From assembly GCA_029266795.1 (NCBI GenBank), contig JAQSWE010000204.1, positions 1 to 9,762 of the forward strand: DNA of 9,762 nucleotides, given 5' to 3'. The stretch comes from Alphaproteobacteria bacterium (GTDB lineage: Bacteria > Pseudomonadota > Alphaproteobacteria > Micavibrionales > UBA2020). This document shows, one piece after another, positions 1 through 6,400 of this stretch (its first letter is position 1; the number at the start of each line of letters is the position of its first letter). Made by a program: the position numbers and the translations under genes. The notes beneath the pieces are model-generated. The model had not been told where the DNA came from. It did not search any database and saw only the letters and a list, made by a program, of their open reading frames with translations.

Positions 1-571
1 ACGTCGCGCGCAGTTCCGGTGTTTTTGACGCGAAAGCCTGCTGTAAAATCACGAACAGGTTTAGCAGCAGCCAGAACGTGTAGAGGAAATCGATTGCGTA
101 CATCGCTGGAGCATTTGAAAAGACCGGCGCGATCAGCTGCCACGGGATGTCGCCGAAATGCAGCACACGGTCTGCCTTCATCAATATCTCGTCCGCCCAG
201 AACGGCACGAAATCGCTGAAACTTGTCTTGAAACCCAGATAGACGGAATGGAACAGCAGCGTGATGATGACCAGCAGGAAACCCGACACCACGAAATTGC
301 GGTTGTAAAAACGCTCCAGCTTGTCCTTCACCGTGCGCGGCCAGCCGAGATAAAGCGCGGCGAAGATGACGACGGCTGCGGGCTGGAACAGGATGGCGAT
401 ATAGGCGAAAAGCGTGAATTGGATGCCGCGCGCGTTAAACAGCGCAAAGGCGACAACCGAATAGACTATGAAGAGGCCGCAGATGATACGAAAGATGGGC
501 GTCGCCGCTGTCTTTTGAAGCTCGGGCCGGAGCTGCGCCCAGAAGCGCGTCACGGGAGAAGGGGCAGGCAT
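1..571 (-). CDS. Probable PAP2-superfamily (Aur1-like) membrane protein, N-terminal part
   Basis: This reading frame starts at ATG 571-569 and stays open to the left edge, giving 190 residues with the C-terminus missing. Four hydrophobic segments lie near residues 26-46, 50-77, 93-114 and 157-180, so it is a multi-pass inner-membrane protein. Between the third and fourth is a short amphipathic stretch, roughly residues 134-151 (ADRVLHFG.IPWQLIAPVF), followed by a DFLYTFW motif at 161-167. That pattern resembles the N-terminal half of PAP2-type phosphatase/phosphotransferase proteins related to inositol phosphorylceramide synthases. The catalytic His/Arg/Asp motifs of that family would lie in the missing part, so the enzyme class is inferred. 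The start codon shares one base with the stop of the upstream OmpA-like gene (TGATG), which indicates translational coupling and common expression. The alternative is an unrelated conserved membrane protein. Confidence 0.65.
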   Translation of the reverse strand, partial: MPAPSPVTRFWAQLRPELQKTAATPIFRIICGLFIVYSVVAFALFNARGIQFTLFAYIAILFQPAAVVIFAALYLGWPRTVKDKLERFYNRNFVVSGFLLVIITLLFHSVYLGFKTSFSDFVPFWADEILMKADRVLHFGDIPWQLIAPVFSNAPAMYAIDFLYTFWLLLNLFVILQQAFASKTPELRAT

Positions 572-2181
572 CAGCGTGCGAAGATGAGGTCAACGCGATC
601 AAGCGGCTGGCGGTCGGTTTCGCTGCCGGCGGCCTTGACGTCGACGCGGGTCGGCTTGATGCCTTTGTCCATCAGGTAGGAACGGACGGCGAGCGCGCGG
701 GACAGCGCGATCCGGCGTGCGCTCGACTGGCTGCCGTCTTCACCTGCGGCATAGCCGCGCACCTGAAGGCGGCCCTCGATCATGCCCTTCATCTGTACGA
801 TGACCGCATCAAGTTTCCTTTGTGACTCACTGTTCAGGTCGCTGGAGTTTCCGGGAAAGCCAAGCGTCAGGTCATCGATCACGGGCACGACCGGCATCGC
901 TGTTTCTGCGGGTTCGGACGGCGCGTTGACATCAGCGAGCGGCGGCGCGACGATTTCAAGCGACGGACGCGGCGCAGCGGCTTCAACCGGGGCTGCAGGA
1001 GTTTCGACAACGGCCGGTGCCGCCTGTTCAACCGTTGCGGCAGGAACTGCTTCAGGCAGCGGATCGGCGGCGACAGGTGCAACGGGCTGCGCGGCCATTT
1101 TGGGCACAGCAGGCGTGGCAGGCCGTTGGGGAGCAACCGGTGCACTGACGGTAGGTGGTGCGCTGACAATCGGTTTGCTTGCGGGTGTCGTGCGGGGCAG
1201 CAGCGGCTGCAGGCGCTGTTCTTTCATCACTGGCGGCTGCGACACGATGCGGCTGCGCGCCGGTTGAGGCGCGGGTGTTGCGGGGATATCCGCCTGCGCC
1301 ATTTGAACCGGCGCGGGCATTTCTTCCACCTTCGCTTCTTCAACTTTCGGCTCTTCAGGCTTGGTTTCCGCAACAACGGGTGTAGGTTCGGGTTCGGTGG
1401 TTTTCGGTTCTTCCGCTTTTACCTCGGGCGCAACTTCGGTCGCGGCAACTTCGATCTTCGGTTCGTCTTTCTGTTGCGTGGCGGGTACGTCATCGGCGAC
1501 GGCGGGCTCAGGGGCTGCTTTAACAGATAGCGCAGCCATGCGCACCGGCTCGGGTTTTTCTTCGACGACGGCTTTTGTTTCCCCCATCACCGGCTTGCGG
1601 CGCGGCAGAGGCGCGGGATGAACGGCAGGCGTGATCGAGGCTGCCATCTCTTCCATCGCGGACTGACGGTAAATCTCGTCGACGGCGGCGGATTGGACGA
1701 CCGGCATTTCGTCCACCGGAGAATAGGAGCGGATAATTACATGCTTGACGATGGTCTGCGTCGGCGGCATTTCGCCATCCGGCGTGACGCCGGTCGAGGG
1801 CGCTTCTTCGGGAGCGGCTTCTGCGATTTCTTCTTCCGCAGGCGCTTCTTCCTGAATGACAGGCGTTGTTAGCACCGGCTTCAGCAGTTTGCGTTTCTGC
1901 ACGGGTGCCTCAGGCGCGACAATCTCCTGAGCGACCGGCTCGGGAATGGCTTCAACAGTTTGTGCTGGCATCACAGGCGGCTGCGAGACGGGAAGGGGTT
2001 CCTGCACCACTTCCGTGCGGGCATGGTATTCCTGTTCCTGCATCTCGTTCAGCACATCGAGATTGACCTCGACCTGCGGGCGGTCTGATGTTTTATAGCG
2101 GTCGACATATTGCGCTTGCGCGGGCGAACCGGTGAGAAGTGCGGCGATAGCGGTGCAGAGATATAAATGCCGGCGCATCAT
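571..2181 (-). CDS. OmpA-family envelope protein with long Pro/Ala/Glu/Val-rich linker
   Basis: A 536-residue exported protein. Residues 1-23 form a signal peptide (MMRRHLYL...SPAQA, then QYV). Residues of about 24-435 are low complexity, rich in Pro, Ala, Val and Glu with runs such as PKVEEAKVEE, and look disordered. Residues of about 436-536 form a C-terminal OmpA-like domain: an LGFPGNSSDLN strand, GYAAGEDGS, the helix motif LSRALAVRSYL, and a closing DRVDL. The family binds peptidoglycan non-covalently. The RA.AVR arginine is present, and the aspartate of GED may be the diaminopimelate-binding acid. No N-terminal beta-barrel is visible, so this is probably a periplasmic protein that reaches the cell wall through a flexible spacer rather than a porin. 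The start is ATG 2181 or the adjacent ATG 2178; an AAGGTG Shine-Dalgarno sequence overlaps the suhB stop. It lies 9 bp after suhB and is coupled to the next membrane gene. Confidence 0.85.
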   Translation of the reverse strand: MMRRHLYLCTAIAALLTGSPAQAQYVDRYKTSDRPQVEVNLDVLNEMQEQEYHARTEVVQEPLPVSQPPVMPAQTVEAIPEPVAQEIVAPEAPVQKRKLLKPVLTTPVIQEEAPAEEEIAEAAPEEAPSTGVTPDGEMPPTQTIVKHVIIRSYSPVDEMPVVQSAAVDEIYRQSAMEEMAASITPAVHPAPLPRRKPVMGETKAVVEEKPEPVRMAALSVKAAPEPAVADDVPATQQKDEPKIEVAATEVAPEVKAEEPKTTEPEPTPVVAETKPEEPKVEEAKVEEMPAPVQMAQADIPATPAPQPARSRIVSQPPVMKEQRLQPLLPRTTPASKPIVSAPPTVSAPVAPQRPATPAVPKMAAQPVAPVAADPLPEAVPAATVEQAAPAVVETPAAPVEAAAPRPSLEIVAPPLADVNAPSEPAETAMPVVPVIDDLTLGFPGNSSDLNSESQRKLDAVIVQMKGMIEGRLQVRGYAAGEDGSQSSARRIALSRALAVRSYLMDKGIKPTRVDVKAAGSETDRQPLDRVDLIFAR

Positions 2182-2190
2182 GATGACACC

Positions 2191-3024
2191 TTATGTGGCG
2201 GAGACAACTTTCGGCGAGTCCTTGCCGCTGGCAGCCTGCAGTCGCTTCAGCAGGTCGGCATGCAAGGGCGCGTTGGCACCGACGATGCTGCGGCCGTAAA
2301 CGTAATTCTTGCCGCCATTCATTTCGGATACCGTGCCGCCCGCTTCTTTCAGGATCAGCGCACCTGCGGCCACATCCCATGCGTTCAGGTCGCGTTCCCA
2401 GAACCCGTCGACGCGCGCGGCAGCCACATAGCATAGGTCGAGCGCAGCGGCACCAAAGCGGCGCATGCCGGAAGTAAAGGGAGAAATCGCATCCTGCTCC
2501 GCCATGAATGCCGCGTGGTTCGCAGCACCCGGACGCGCGCCACCCATGGCAATGACGGAATCCGTCAGCGTCGTGCGGTTGGACACGCGCAAGCGGCGGC
2601 CGGTCATGAATGCACCGGTGCCTTTTTCGGAATAGAAGGTTTCGTCGTTGATCGGGTTGTGCACCACACCCGCCACGATATCGCCGTCTTTTTCAAGGCC
2701 GATCGACACGCACCAGTGCGGAATGCCGTGCAGGAAGTTGGTCGTGCCGTCGAGCGGGTCGATGATCCAGCGCATGTTGGACTCGGTGCCCTTTTTCTCT
2801 CCGCCTTCTTCCATCAGGAAACCGTAGGAGGGGCGGCCCTTCGACAGCGTTTCCATCAGGATCTTTTCCGATTTGAGATCTGCGGTGGAAACGAAATCGG
2901 CGGGGCCTTTTTTCGACACCTGAAGATGTTCGACCTCGCCGAAGTCGCGGACCAACGCGCGGCCCGCCTTTTCGGCTGCATCGACCATGACGTTCAGTAT
3001 AGCGGAGCGGCGGGAGACAACCAT
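2191..3024 (-). CDS. suhB: Inositol monophosphatase family protein (SuhB-type)
   Basis: A 277-residue, Mg2+-dependent phosphatase of the inositol monophosphatase family, which hydrolyses myo-inositol-1-phosphate and related sugar phosphates. E. coli SuhB also acts in rRNA transcription antitermination; that role is not testable here. The metal-site residues are visible: E72 in MEEGG, D89 and D92 in DPLDGTTNF, and D217 in WDVAAG.LILKEAGG. The MRRFGAAALDLCYVAAARVDGFWE region at about 187-210 is typical of SuhB. The length matches the family (about 260-280). The frame is open further upstream to 3126, but that part lies inside efp and is not family-like. ATG 3024 gives the normal N-terminus and is preceded by GAAAGA about 10 bases upstream. 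It starts 4 bp after the efp stop, so it is almost certainly co-transcribed with efp. Confidence 0.93.
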   Translation of the reverse strand: MVVSRRSAILNVMVDAAEKAGRALVRDFGEVEHLQVSKKGPADFVSTADLKSEKILMETLSKGRPSYGFLMEEGGEKKGTESNMRWIIDPLDGTTNFLHGIPHWCVSIGLEKDGDIVAGVVHNPINDETFYSEKGTGAFMTGRRLRVSNRTTLTDSVIAMGGARPGAANHAAFMAEQDAISPFTSGMRRFGAAALDLCYVAAARVDGFWERDLNAWDVAAGALILKEAGGTVSEMNGGKNYVYGRSIVGANAPLHADLLKRLQAASGKDSPKVVSAT

Positions 3025-3028
3025 TTTA

Positions 3029-3598
3029 TCAGTCTTTCGCGCGCTCGACGTATGAAGAATCTTCGGTGCGGACAACGATGCGGGTGCCTGCCTCGATATG
3101 CGGCGGCACGAGTACGCGCGCGCCATTTTCCAGCACGGCGGGCTTGTACGACGACGATGCGGTCTGGCCCTTCACGACGGGGTCAGCTTCCGAAATCATC
3201 ATGGTGACGGTTTCCGGCAGCGTGACGGAAAGCGGCTTGCCTTCGTTCATCTGCAGCACGCAGACCATGTTTTCCTGCAGGAACACGGCGGGGTCGCCGA
3301 TCAGTTCCTTGTCCACGATCACCTGGTCGAAGGTTTCCGTGTGCATGAAGGTGTAATGATTGCCGTCGCTGTAGAGGTATTGATATTCTTCCTCGTCCAC
3401 GCGCGCGCGCTCGACCATATCCTGCGTCGCGAAGCGGATGTCCATTTTCGTGCCGGACTGGATGTCGCGCATGATGACCTGCGCAACGGCTGCGCCTTTG
3501 CCAGGGGAGCGGAGTTCGTTCTCGACGACTACCCAGAGCTTGCTGTTGTATTCAACGACCATTCCTTTGCGGAGGGTGTTTGCGGCGACTTTTGCCAT
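3029..3598 (-). CDS. efp: Elongation factor P
   Basis: A 189-residue EF-P, the tRNA-shaped factor that binds between the ribosomal P and E sites and relieves stalling at consecutive prolines. The three-domain protein is complete, from MAKVAANTLRKG at the N-terminus to the conserved GTRIVVRTEDSSYVERAKD end. The domain I loop reads SPGKGAA with lysine at position 34, the residue that is beta-lysylated by EpmA in E. coli-type EF-P, rather than the arginine used by rhamnosylated EF-Ps. No modification enzyme is in the window. An AAGGTG Shine-Dalgarno sequence sits 5 bases before ATG 3598. The 46-bp gap after dciA contains a possible -10 box (TAGAAT, 3636-3631) but no convincing -35, so the gene may have its own weak promoter as well as read-through from dciA. 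Confidence 0.97.
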   Translation of the reverse strand: MAKVAANTLRKGMVVEYNSKLWVVVENELRSPGKGAAVAQVIMRDIQSGTKMDIRFATQDMVERARVDEEEYQYLYSDGNHYTFMHTETFDQVIVDKELIGDPAVFLQENMVCVLQMNEGKPLSVTLPETVTMMISEADPVVKGQTASSSYKPAVLENGARVLVPPHIEAGTRIVVRTEDSSYVERAKD

Positions 3599-3644
3599 GG
3601 ATGCACCTTGTTTTCTTCAATTGTCATAAAATTCTAGCGCGGGA

Positions 3645-4139
3645 TCATTCCTTGCGCGAGGCGATTGCTTTACCTAAATTTTTTAACGCCGTTTGTAAAT
3701 CATTATCTTTAATATCGGCGGTGACAGCCTCGATGGACTGCTGCTCCTGCAGGCTCAGGGGCTTGATTTTGACTGGCTTGGGCTTCTTATTATCCATAAT
3801 TGATGAATCCTGGATAATCTTGATCTCCTTGATGGCGGGGTAGCCGAAAAAAGCGTTCAGCCGCTCGACCATCAAATTCTTCTGGTAGCTGAATTCAAGC
3901 GCGAAAGCGGGCTGTACGCCGAGCAGCAAAACGGCCTGCGGCGATCCGCCTTTTTCCTTCTCTGTTTTCCTCTGGAATTTCAGCTCCACCGGCATGGTAT
4001 GCGCGGCGATATCCGGCCCCACAATATCCGCCCATTGAGCGATCAGCTTGCCGAACAGCAGGTTCTTCTTGCCAAAGATATCCTTGGTCAGACCGGGCAC
4101 AAGGTCGGAGATCGGTCGCGGGCGGTTAAAGGTTGTCAT
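3645..4139 (-). CDS. dciA: DciA-family protein (DUF721), replicative helicase loader
   Basis: A 164-residue DUF721 protein. DciA proteins help load the DnaB replicative helicase in bacteria that lack DnaC/DnaI. The conserved core is visible: WADIVGPDIAAHTMP at residues 36-50, a strand region AVLLLGVQPAFALEFSYQKN, and VERLNAFFGYPAIKEIKII at about 92-110, matching the KH-like N-terminal domain. Residues from about 112 on are lysine- and glutamine-rich, probably partly disordered, and end with a predicted helix. No strong Shine-Dalgarno sequence precedes ATG 4139. The start lies only 29 bp from the divergent mutY start. DUF721 genes are often found next to mutY in alphaproteobacteria, which supports the call. 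It heads the run dciA-efp-suhB-ompA-like-PAP2-like. Confidence 0.85.
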   Translation of the reverse strand: MTTFNRPRPISDLVPGLTKDIFGKKNLLFGKLIAQWADIVGPDIAAHTMPVELKFQRKTEKEKGGSPQAVLLLGVQPAFALEFSYQKNLMVERLNAFFGYPAIKEIKIIQDSSIMDNKKPKPVKIKPLSLQEQQSIEAVTADIKDNDLQTALKNLGKAIASRKE

Positions 4140-4161
4140 AGGGCATTAGTATGTCTATTTA
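4133..4161 (+). promoter_or_regulatory. Candidate mutY promoter
   Basis: TTGTCA (4133-4138, five of six to the -35) is followed after 17 bases by TATTTA (4156-4161, a weak -10 with three of six). Initiation would fall at or next to the mutY ATG at 4169, again leaderless. The -35 overlaps the dciA start codon (4139-4137). The weak -10 makes this tentative. Confidence 0.25.
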
Positions 4162-4175
4162 GTTTCCCATGTCCA
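4148..4175 (-). promoter_or_regulatory. Candidate dciA promoter
   Basis: On the minus strand, TGGACA (4175-4170, five of six matches to the sigma-70 -35) is followed after 16 bases by CATACT (4153-4148, four of six to the -10). Transcription would begin about 2 bases before the dciA ATG at 4139, giving an almost leaderless mRNA. This fits the lack of a Shine-Dalgarno sequence. The -35 overlaps the mutY start codon. This rests on inspection only. Confidence 0.35.
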
Positions 4176-5134
4176 GCACCAAGAAATCGCAAATCCCGCG
4201 CCTCCAGCAGCAGTTGCTCGACTGGTTTGACCGGCATCAGCGCGTCATGCCTTGGCGGGCGGTGAAGGGGAAACGTCCCAACCCCTATCATGTCTGGCTG
4301 TCGGAAATCATGCTGCAGCAGACAACTGTTGTAACGGTCGGGCCGTACTTCATGAAATTCATCGGCAAATGGCCGACGGTGCATGACCTTGCGGCGGCGA
4401 AGCTGGACGATGTGCTGGCGGCATGGGCGGGGCTCGGCTATTACGCCCGCGCGCGCAACCTGCATAAATGCGCAATCGCTGTGGTGGAGAAATGCGGCGG
4501 CAAATTCCCGCGCATGGTGGACGAATTGCTGGAGCTGCCGGGCATCGGGCCGTATACGGCGGCGGCAGTGTCATCCATCGCTTTCGACCAGCCGGCAGTT
4601 GCGGTGGATGGCAACGTGGAGCGTGTGGTCAGCCGCTTCTTTGCCATTGAAGAACCACTGCCCCTGTCCAAGCCTGCCATCCGCGCAGGCGCCGCGAAGC
4701 TGGCGGATGGAGTCGAGCGGCCGGGTGATTTCACGCAAGGCTTCATGGAATTGGGCGCGACCGTCTGCACCCCGCGCAAGTCGAAATGCCCCCTCTGCCC
4801 GTGGCGCGAAGACTGCGCCGCCCGCAAGCTGGGCATTCAGGAAGAATTGCCGCGCAAGCTGCCAAAAGCCGTGAAGCCTGTCCGCTATGGCAAGGTCTAC
4901 TGGATCAGCAATGCCAAGGGCGAATTCCTCATCCACAAGCGCGCGGAGGCAGAAGTGCGCCACAGCTTTACCCATTTCGATCTCGTGCTTGATATTTGGT
5001 CTGGTGATACGAAAAATCCTGCCCTTGAGCAGTCGGTCTGGATTACGGCCAAAAATCTCGACGATTACGCCCTGCCGACACTCATGAAAAAGGCTATCCG
5101 GCTGTGCATGAACGGGAAAACCAAGACGGCTTGA
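4169..5134 (+). CDS. mutY: Adenine DNA glycosylase MutY with shortened C-terminal domain
   Basis: A 321-residue base-excision-repair enzyme that removes adenine mispaired with 8-oxoguanine. The catalytic domain is complete: WLSEIMLQQTTV with catalytic Glu46, WAGLGYYARARNL at about 86-98, the helix-hairpin-helix LPGIGPYTAAAV at 123-134, and VDGNVERV with catalytic Asp147. The [4Fe-4S] ligands are C200, C207, C210 and C216 in the usual C-x6-C-x2-C-x5-C spacing. In the C-terminal NUDIX-like domain, which senses 8-oxoG, IHKRA (255-259) runs straight into EVRHSFTHFDL (262-272). The intervening block, which holds the GLWGG...FP motif in other MutYs, is missing: about 5 residues remain where E. coli has about 41. 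The FTH equivalent of the FSH recognition loop is kept. The frame is open, so this is an in-frame deletion, not a frameshift. No Shine-Dalgarno sequence is visible before ATG 4169. Confidence 0.94.
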   Translation: MSSTKKSQIPRLQQQLLDWFDRHQRVMPWRAVKGKRPNPYHVWLSEIMLQQTTVVTVGPYFMKFIGKWPTVHDLAAAKLDDVLAAWAGLGYYARARNLHKCAIAVVEKCGGKFPRMVDELLELPGIGPYTAAAVSSIAFDQPAVAVDGNVERVVSRFFAIEEPLPLSKPAIRAGAAKLADGVERPGDFTQGFMELGATVCTPRKSKCPLCPWREDCAARKLGIQEELPRKLPKAVKPVRYGKVYWISNAKGEFLIHKRAEAEVRHSFTHFDLVLDIWSGDTKNPALEQSVWITAKNLDDYALPTLMKKAIRLCMNGKTKTA

Positions 5135-5159
5135 GTATTCCCGCGCCAAAACCTATTAT
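5131..5159 (+). promoter_or_regulatory. Sigma-70-like promoter for the downstream secreted-protein gene
   Basis: TTGAGT (5131-5136) is separated by exactly 17 bases from TATTAT (5154-5159), four of six and five of six matches to the sigma-70 consensus. The -35 contains the mutY stop codon TGA. A transcript starting near 5166 would have a leader of about 24 bases carrying a GGAG ribosome site (5178-5181) before ATG 5190. This is the best-formed promoter I can see in the window. Confidence 0.55.
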
Positions 5160-5189
5160 GAGTAGCTGAATTTTTCCGGAGTGATCCTC

Positions 5190-5966
5190 ATGAGATTCTT
5201 TGTATCCGTCTTCGCCGCATTCCTCTTGCTGGCCGCCTTCACCGCCGCGCGCGCTGGCGTCATCGGGGGCGACAAGGGCGAAGCCTATACCGACCCCACT
5301 TACAAGGAACTCACGCAGACCCTCGTGATGATGGACGGCATCGACATCACCGATCCGCTGGTCGCCAACGACTATGCCAAGCTGATGTTCTGCGATTTGT
5401 GGAAGGCGAACAGCAAGAACGACTTTGACTGGCAGAAAATCCGCCAGCAGATCGTCAGCCGCGTGACACAGCATAAAGATTACTACCGCATCCAGTACCA
5501 GCTGGGTGGCACCATCTTCCTGAACGTCTATAACTTCGAGACGCAGGATTTCCCCTTCAAGCCCGAAAGCGCGCTCGTGCGCGTCGGCTCCATGTCGCTG
5601 CTCGATATCACGCAGATCGGCGAGAAAGAAAAAGGCATCAAGAAACTTTGCGGCGATCAGGAACTGTCGGCGTCGTTCCCCGTCAATTACACGGCGCAGA
5701 TGCACCAGCCGCTGACCTTCGACCGCCTGAAAATACCGATGGACGAGGCAAAGCAGCTGCTCGACAAAATGGCCGCGATGAAGAACACCGACCGCCGCCT
5801 GTATGTGCGCTTCCGCTTCCGCCTGCAGTCGCTGATCGCGAAAATGCCGCCGCCGCCCGTCAACCTGCGCCGTAACCGCGCAATGTTCGTGTCGGAGCTG
5901 TCGCAGATCGACGTGTTCCTCGATAAGGACATGACGAAGTTCGTGACGACGGTTTATATCCGGTAA
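5190..5966 (+). CDS. Secreted protein of unknown function
   Basis: A 258-residue protein that I do not recognise with confidence; it may belong to one of the uncharacterised DUF families (DUF4852 came to mind, from memory only). Residues 1-22 form a clear signal peptide (MRFFVSVFAAFLLLAAF...ARA, then GVIGG). No lipobox or second membrane segment is visible, so a periplasmic location is likely. The mature part has an aromatic-rich region around residues 60-123 (NDYAKLMFCDLW, KDYYRIQYQL, YNFETQDFPF). Its only two cysteines, C68 and C154, could form a disulfide. A basic stretch with four prolines (KMPPPPVNLRR) lies near residue 220. ATG 5190 is preferred over GTG 5181 because GGAG at 5178-5181 sits 8 bases before it and the signal peptide then starts cleanly. 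It has its own likely promoter and converges on the next gene with a 3-bp gap. Confidence 0.85.
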   Translation: MRFFVSVFAAFLLLAAFTAARAGVIGGDKGEAYTDPTYKELTQTLVMMDGIDITDPLVANDYAKLMFCDLWKANSKNDFDWQKIRQQIVSRVTQHKDYYRIQYQLGGTIFLNVYNFETQDFPFKPESALVRVGSMSLLDITQIGEKEKGIKKLCGDQELSASFPVNYTAQMHQPLTFDRLKIPMDEAKQLLDKMAAMKNTDRRLYVRFRFRLQSLIAKMPPPPVNLRRNRAMFVSELSQIDVFLDKDMTKFVTTVYIR

Positions 5967-5969
5967 TTT

Positions 5970-6380
5970 CTAAAGCGCGATATCCGGCTTTTTCTGCGCA
6001 GGTTGCGCAGGCGGCTGGGCTTTGCGCGGCGGCGCAGGCGGCAGCCATATCGCCTTCAGGATATTCACGCCCGCATCCGACAGGCAGCGCGCAATGCTGA
6101 CCAGCATCGCAAGGCCCGCGATAAACAGATAGGCAAGCCCGAACACCTTCATCGGCGCGGAAATACGATATTCTCCGACGCGGCCGTCAACTATCATCGT
6201 CATAGCCGGCACATCTTTCTGTGCGGCGAGGTTGCCGAGGATATAGGACAGGATGTCCACTTTTTCGGGATGGTACAGCACTTGCCATGCCGCATAGCCA
6301 AAACAAATCGCGAGCGCGGAGCCGCCGAGGATAAGGATCATGGCGACGAGCATCAGGAGCGGTTTCAGCTGTTGTTGCAT
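5970..6380 (-). CDS. Two-helix membrane protein, paralogue of the upstream gene
   Basis: A 136-residue protein with hydrophobic segments at about 8-33 and 78-98, so probably a small inner-membrane protein with a roughly 45-residue loop and a Pro/Ala/Lys-rich C-terminal tail (PPAPPRKAQPPAQPAQKK). Function unknown. It is a tandem paralogue of the gene at 6401-6796: both share FGYAAWQ..YHPE.V..L.Y..G at the end of the first helix, a DG.V turn in the loop, matching first helices, and G(V/T)..LK/LR after the second helix. The stop is TAG at 5972-5970, only 3 bp from the convergent secreted-protein gene, with no terminator between. It begins 20 bp after its paralogue, preceded by a weak AAAGTG ribosome site. 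It lies at the end of the ccrM run. Confidence 0.8.
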   Translation of the reverse strand: MQQQLKPLLMLVAMILILGGSALAICFGYAAWQVLYHPEKVDILSYILGNLAAQKDVPAMTMIVDGRVGEYRISAPMKVFGLAYLFIAGLAMLVSIARCLSDAGVNILKAIWLPPAPPRKAQPPAQPAQKKPDIAL

Positions 6381-6400
6381 GGCGGCACTTTAAAAATGTA

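Noticed and set aside
158..679. Plus-strand open frame of 173 codons
   Set aside because: It lies antisense to the coupled membrane gene and the end of the OmpA-like gene. Its product is charged and low-complexity with no recognisable motif, while the minus-strand frame gives clear membrane helices.
3027..3126. Upstream extension of suhB to 3126
   Set aside because: The extra 34 residues lie inside the efp C-terminus, have no family similarity, and ATG 3024 has proper spacing from a ribosome site.
2515..3207. Plus-strand open frame of 230 codons opposite suhB and efp
   Set aside because: Mirror frame of two well-conserved genes; no ribosome site, and the product is rich in His/Arg/Phe as expected of a shadow.
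4925..4990. Frameshift or pseudogene explanation for the short MutY
   Set aside because: The frame continues through the junction with family-like sequence on both sides (IHKRA and RHSFTHF, then ALPTLMKK), so an in-frame deletion fits better.
4571..5149. Minus-strand open frame of 192 codons opposite mutY
   Set aside because: mutY on the plus strand carries all catalytic and iron-sulfur residues; this is its shadow.
5994..6010. Inverted repeat CTGCGCA-GGT-TGCGCAG near the convergent gene ends
   Set aside because: No T-run follows it on either strand (the run of T's precedes it on plus). It is explained by the repetitive Pro/Ala/Gln codons of the membrane protein tail.
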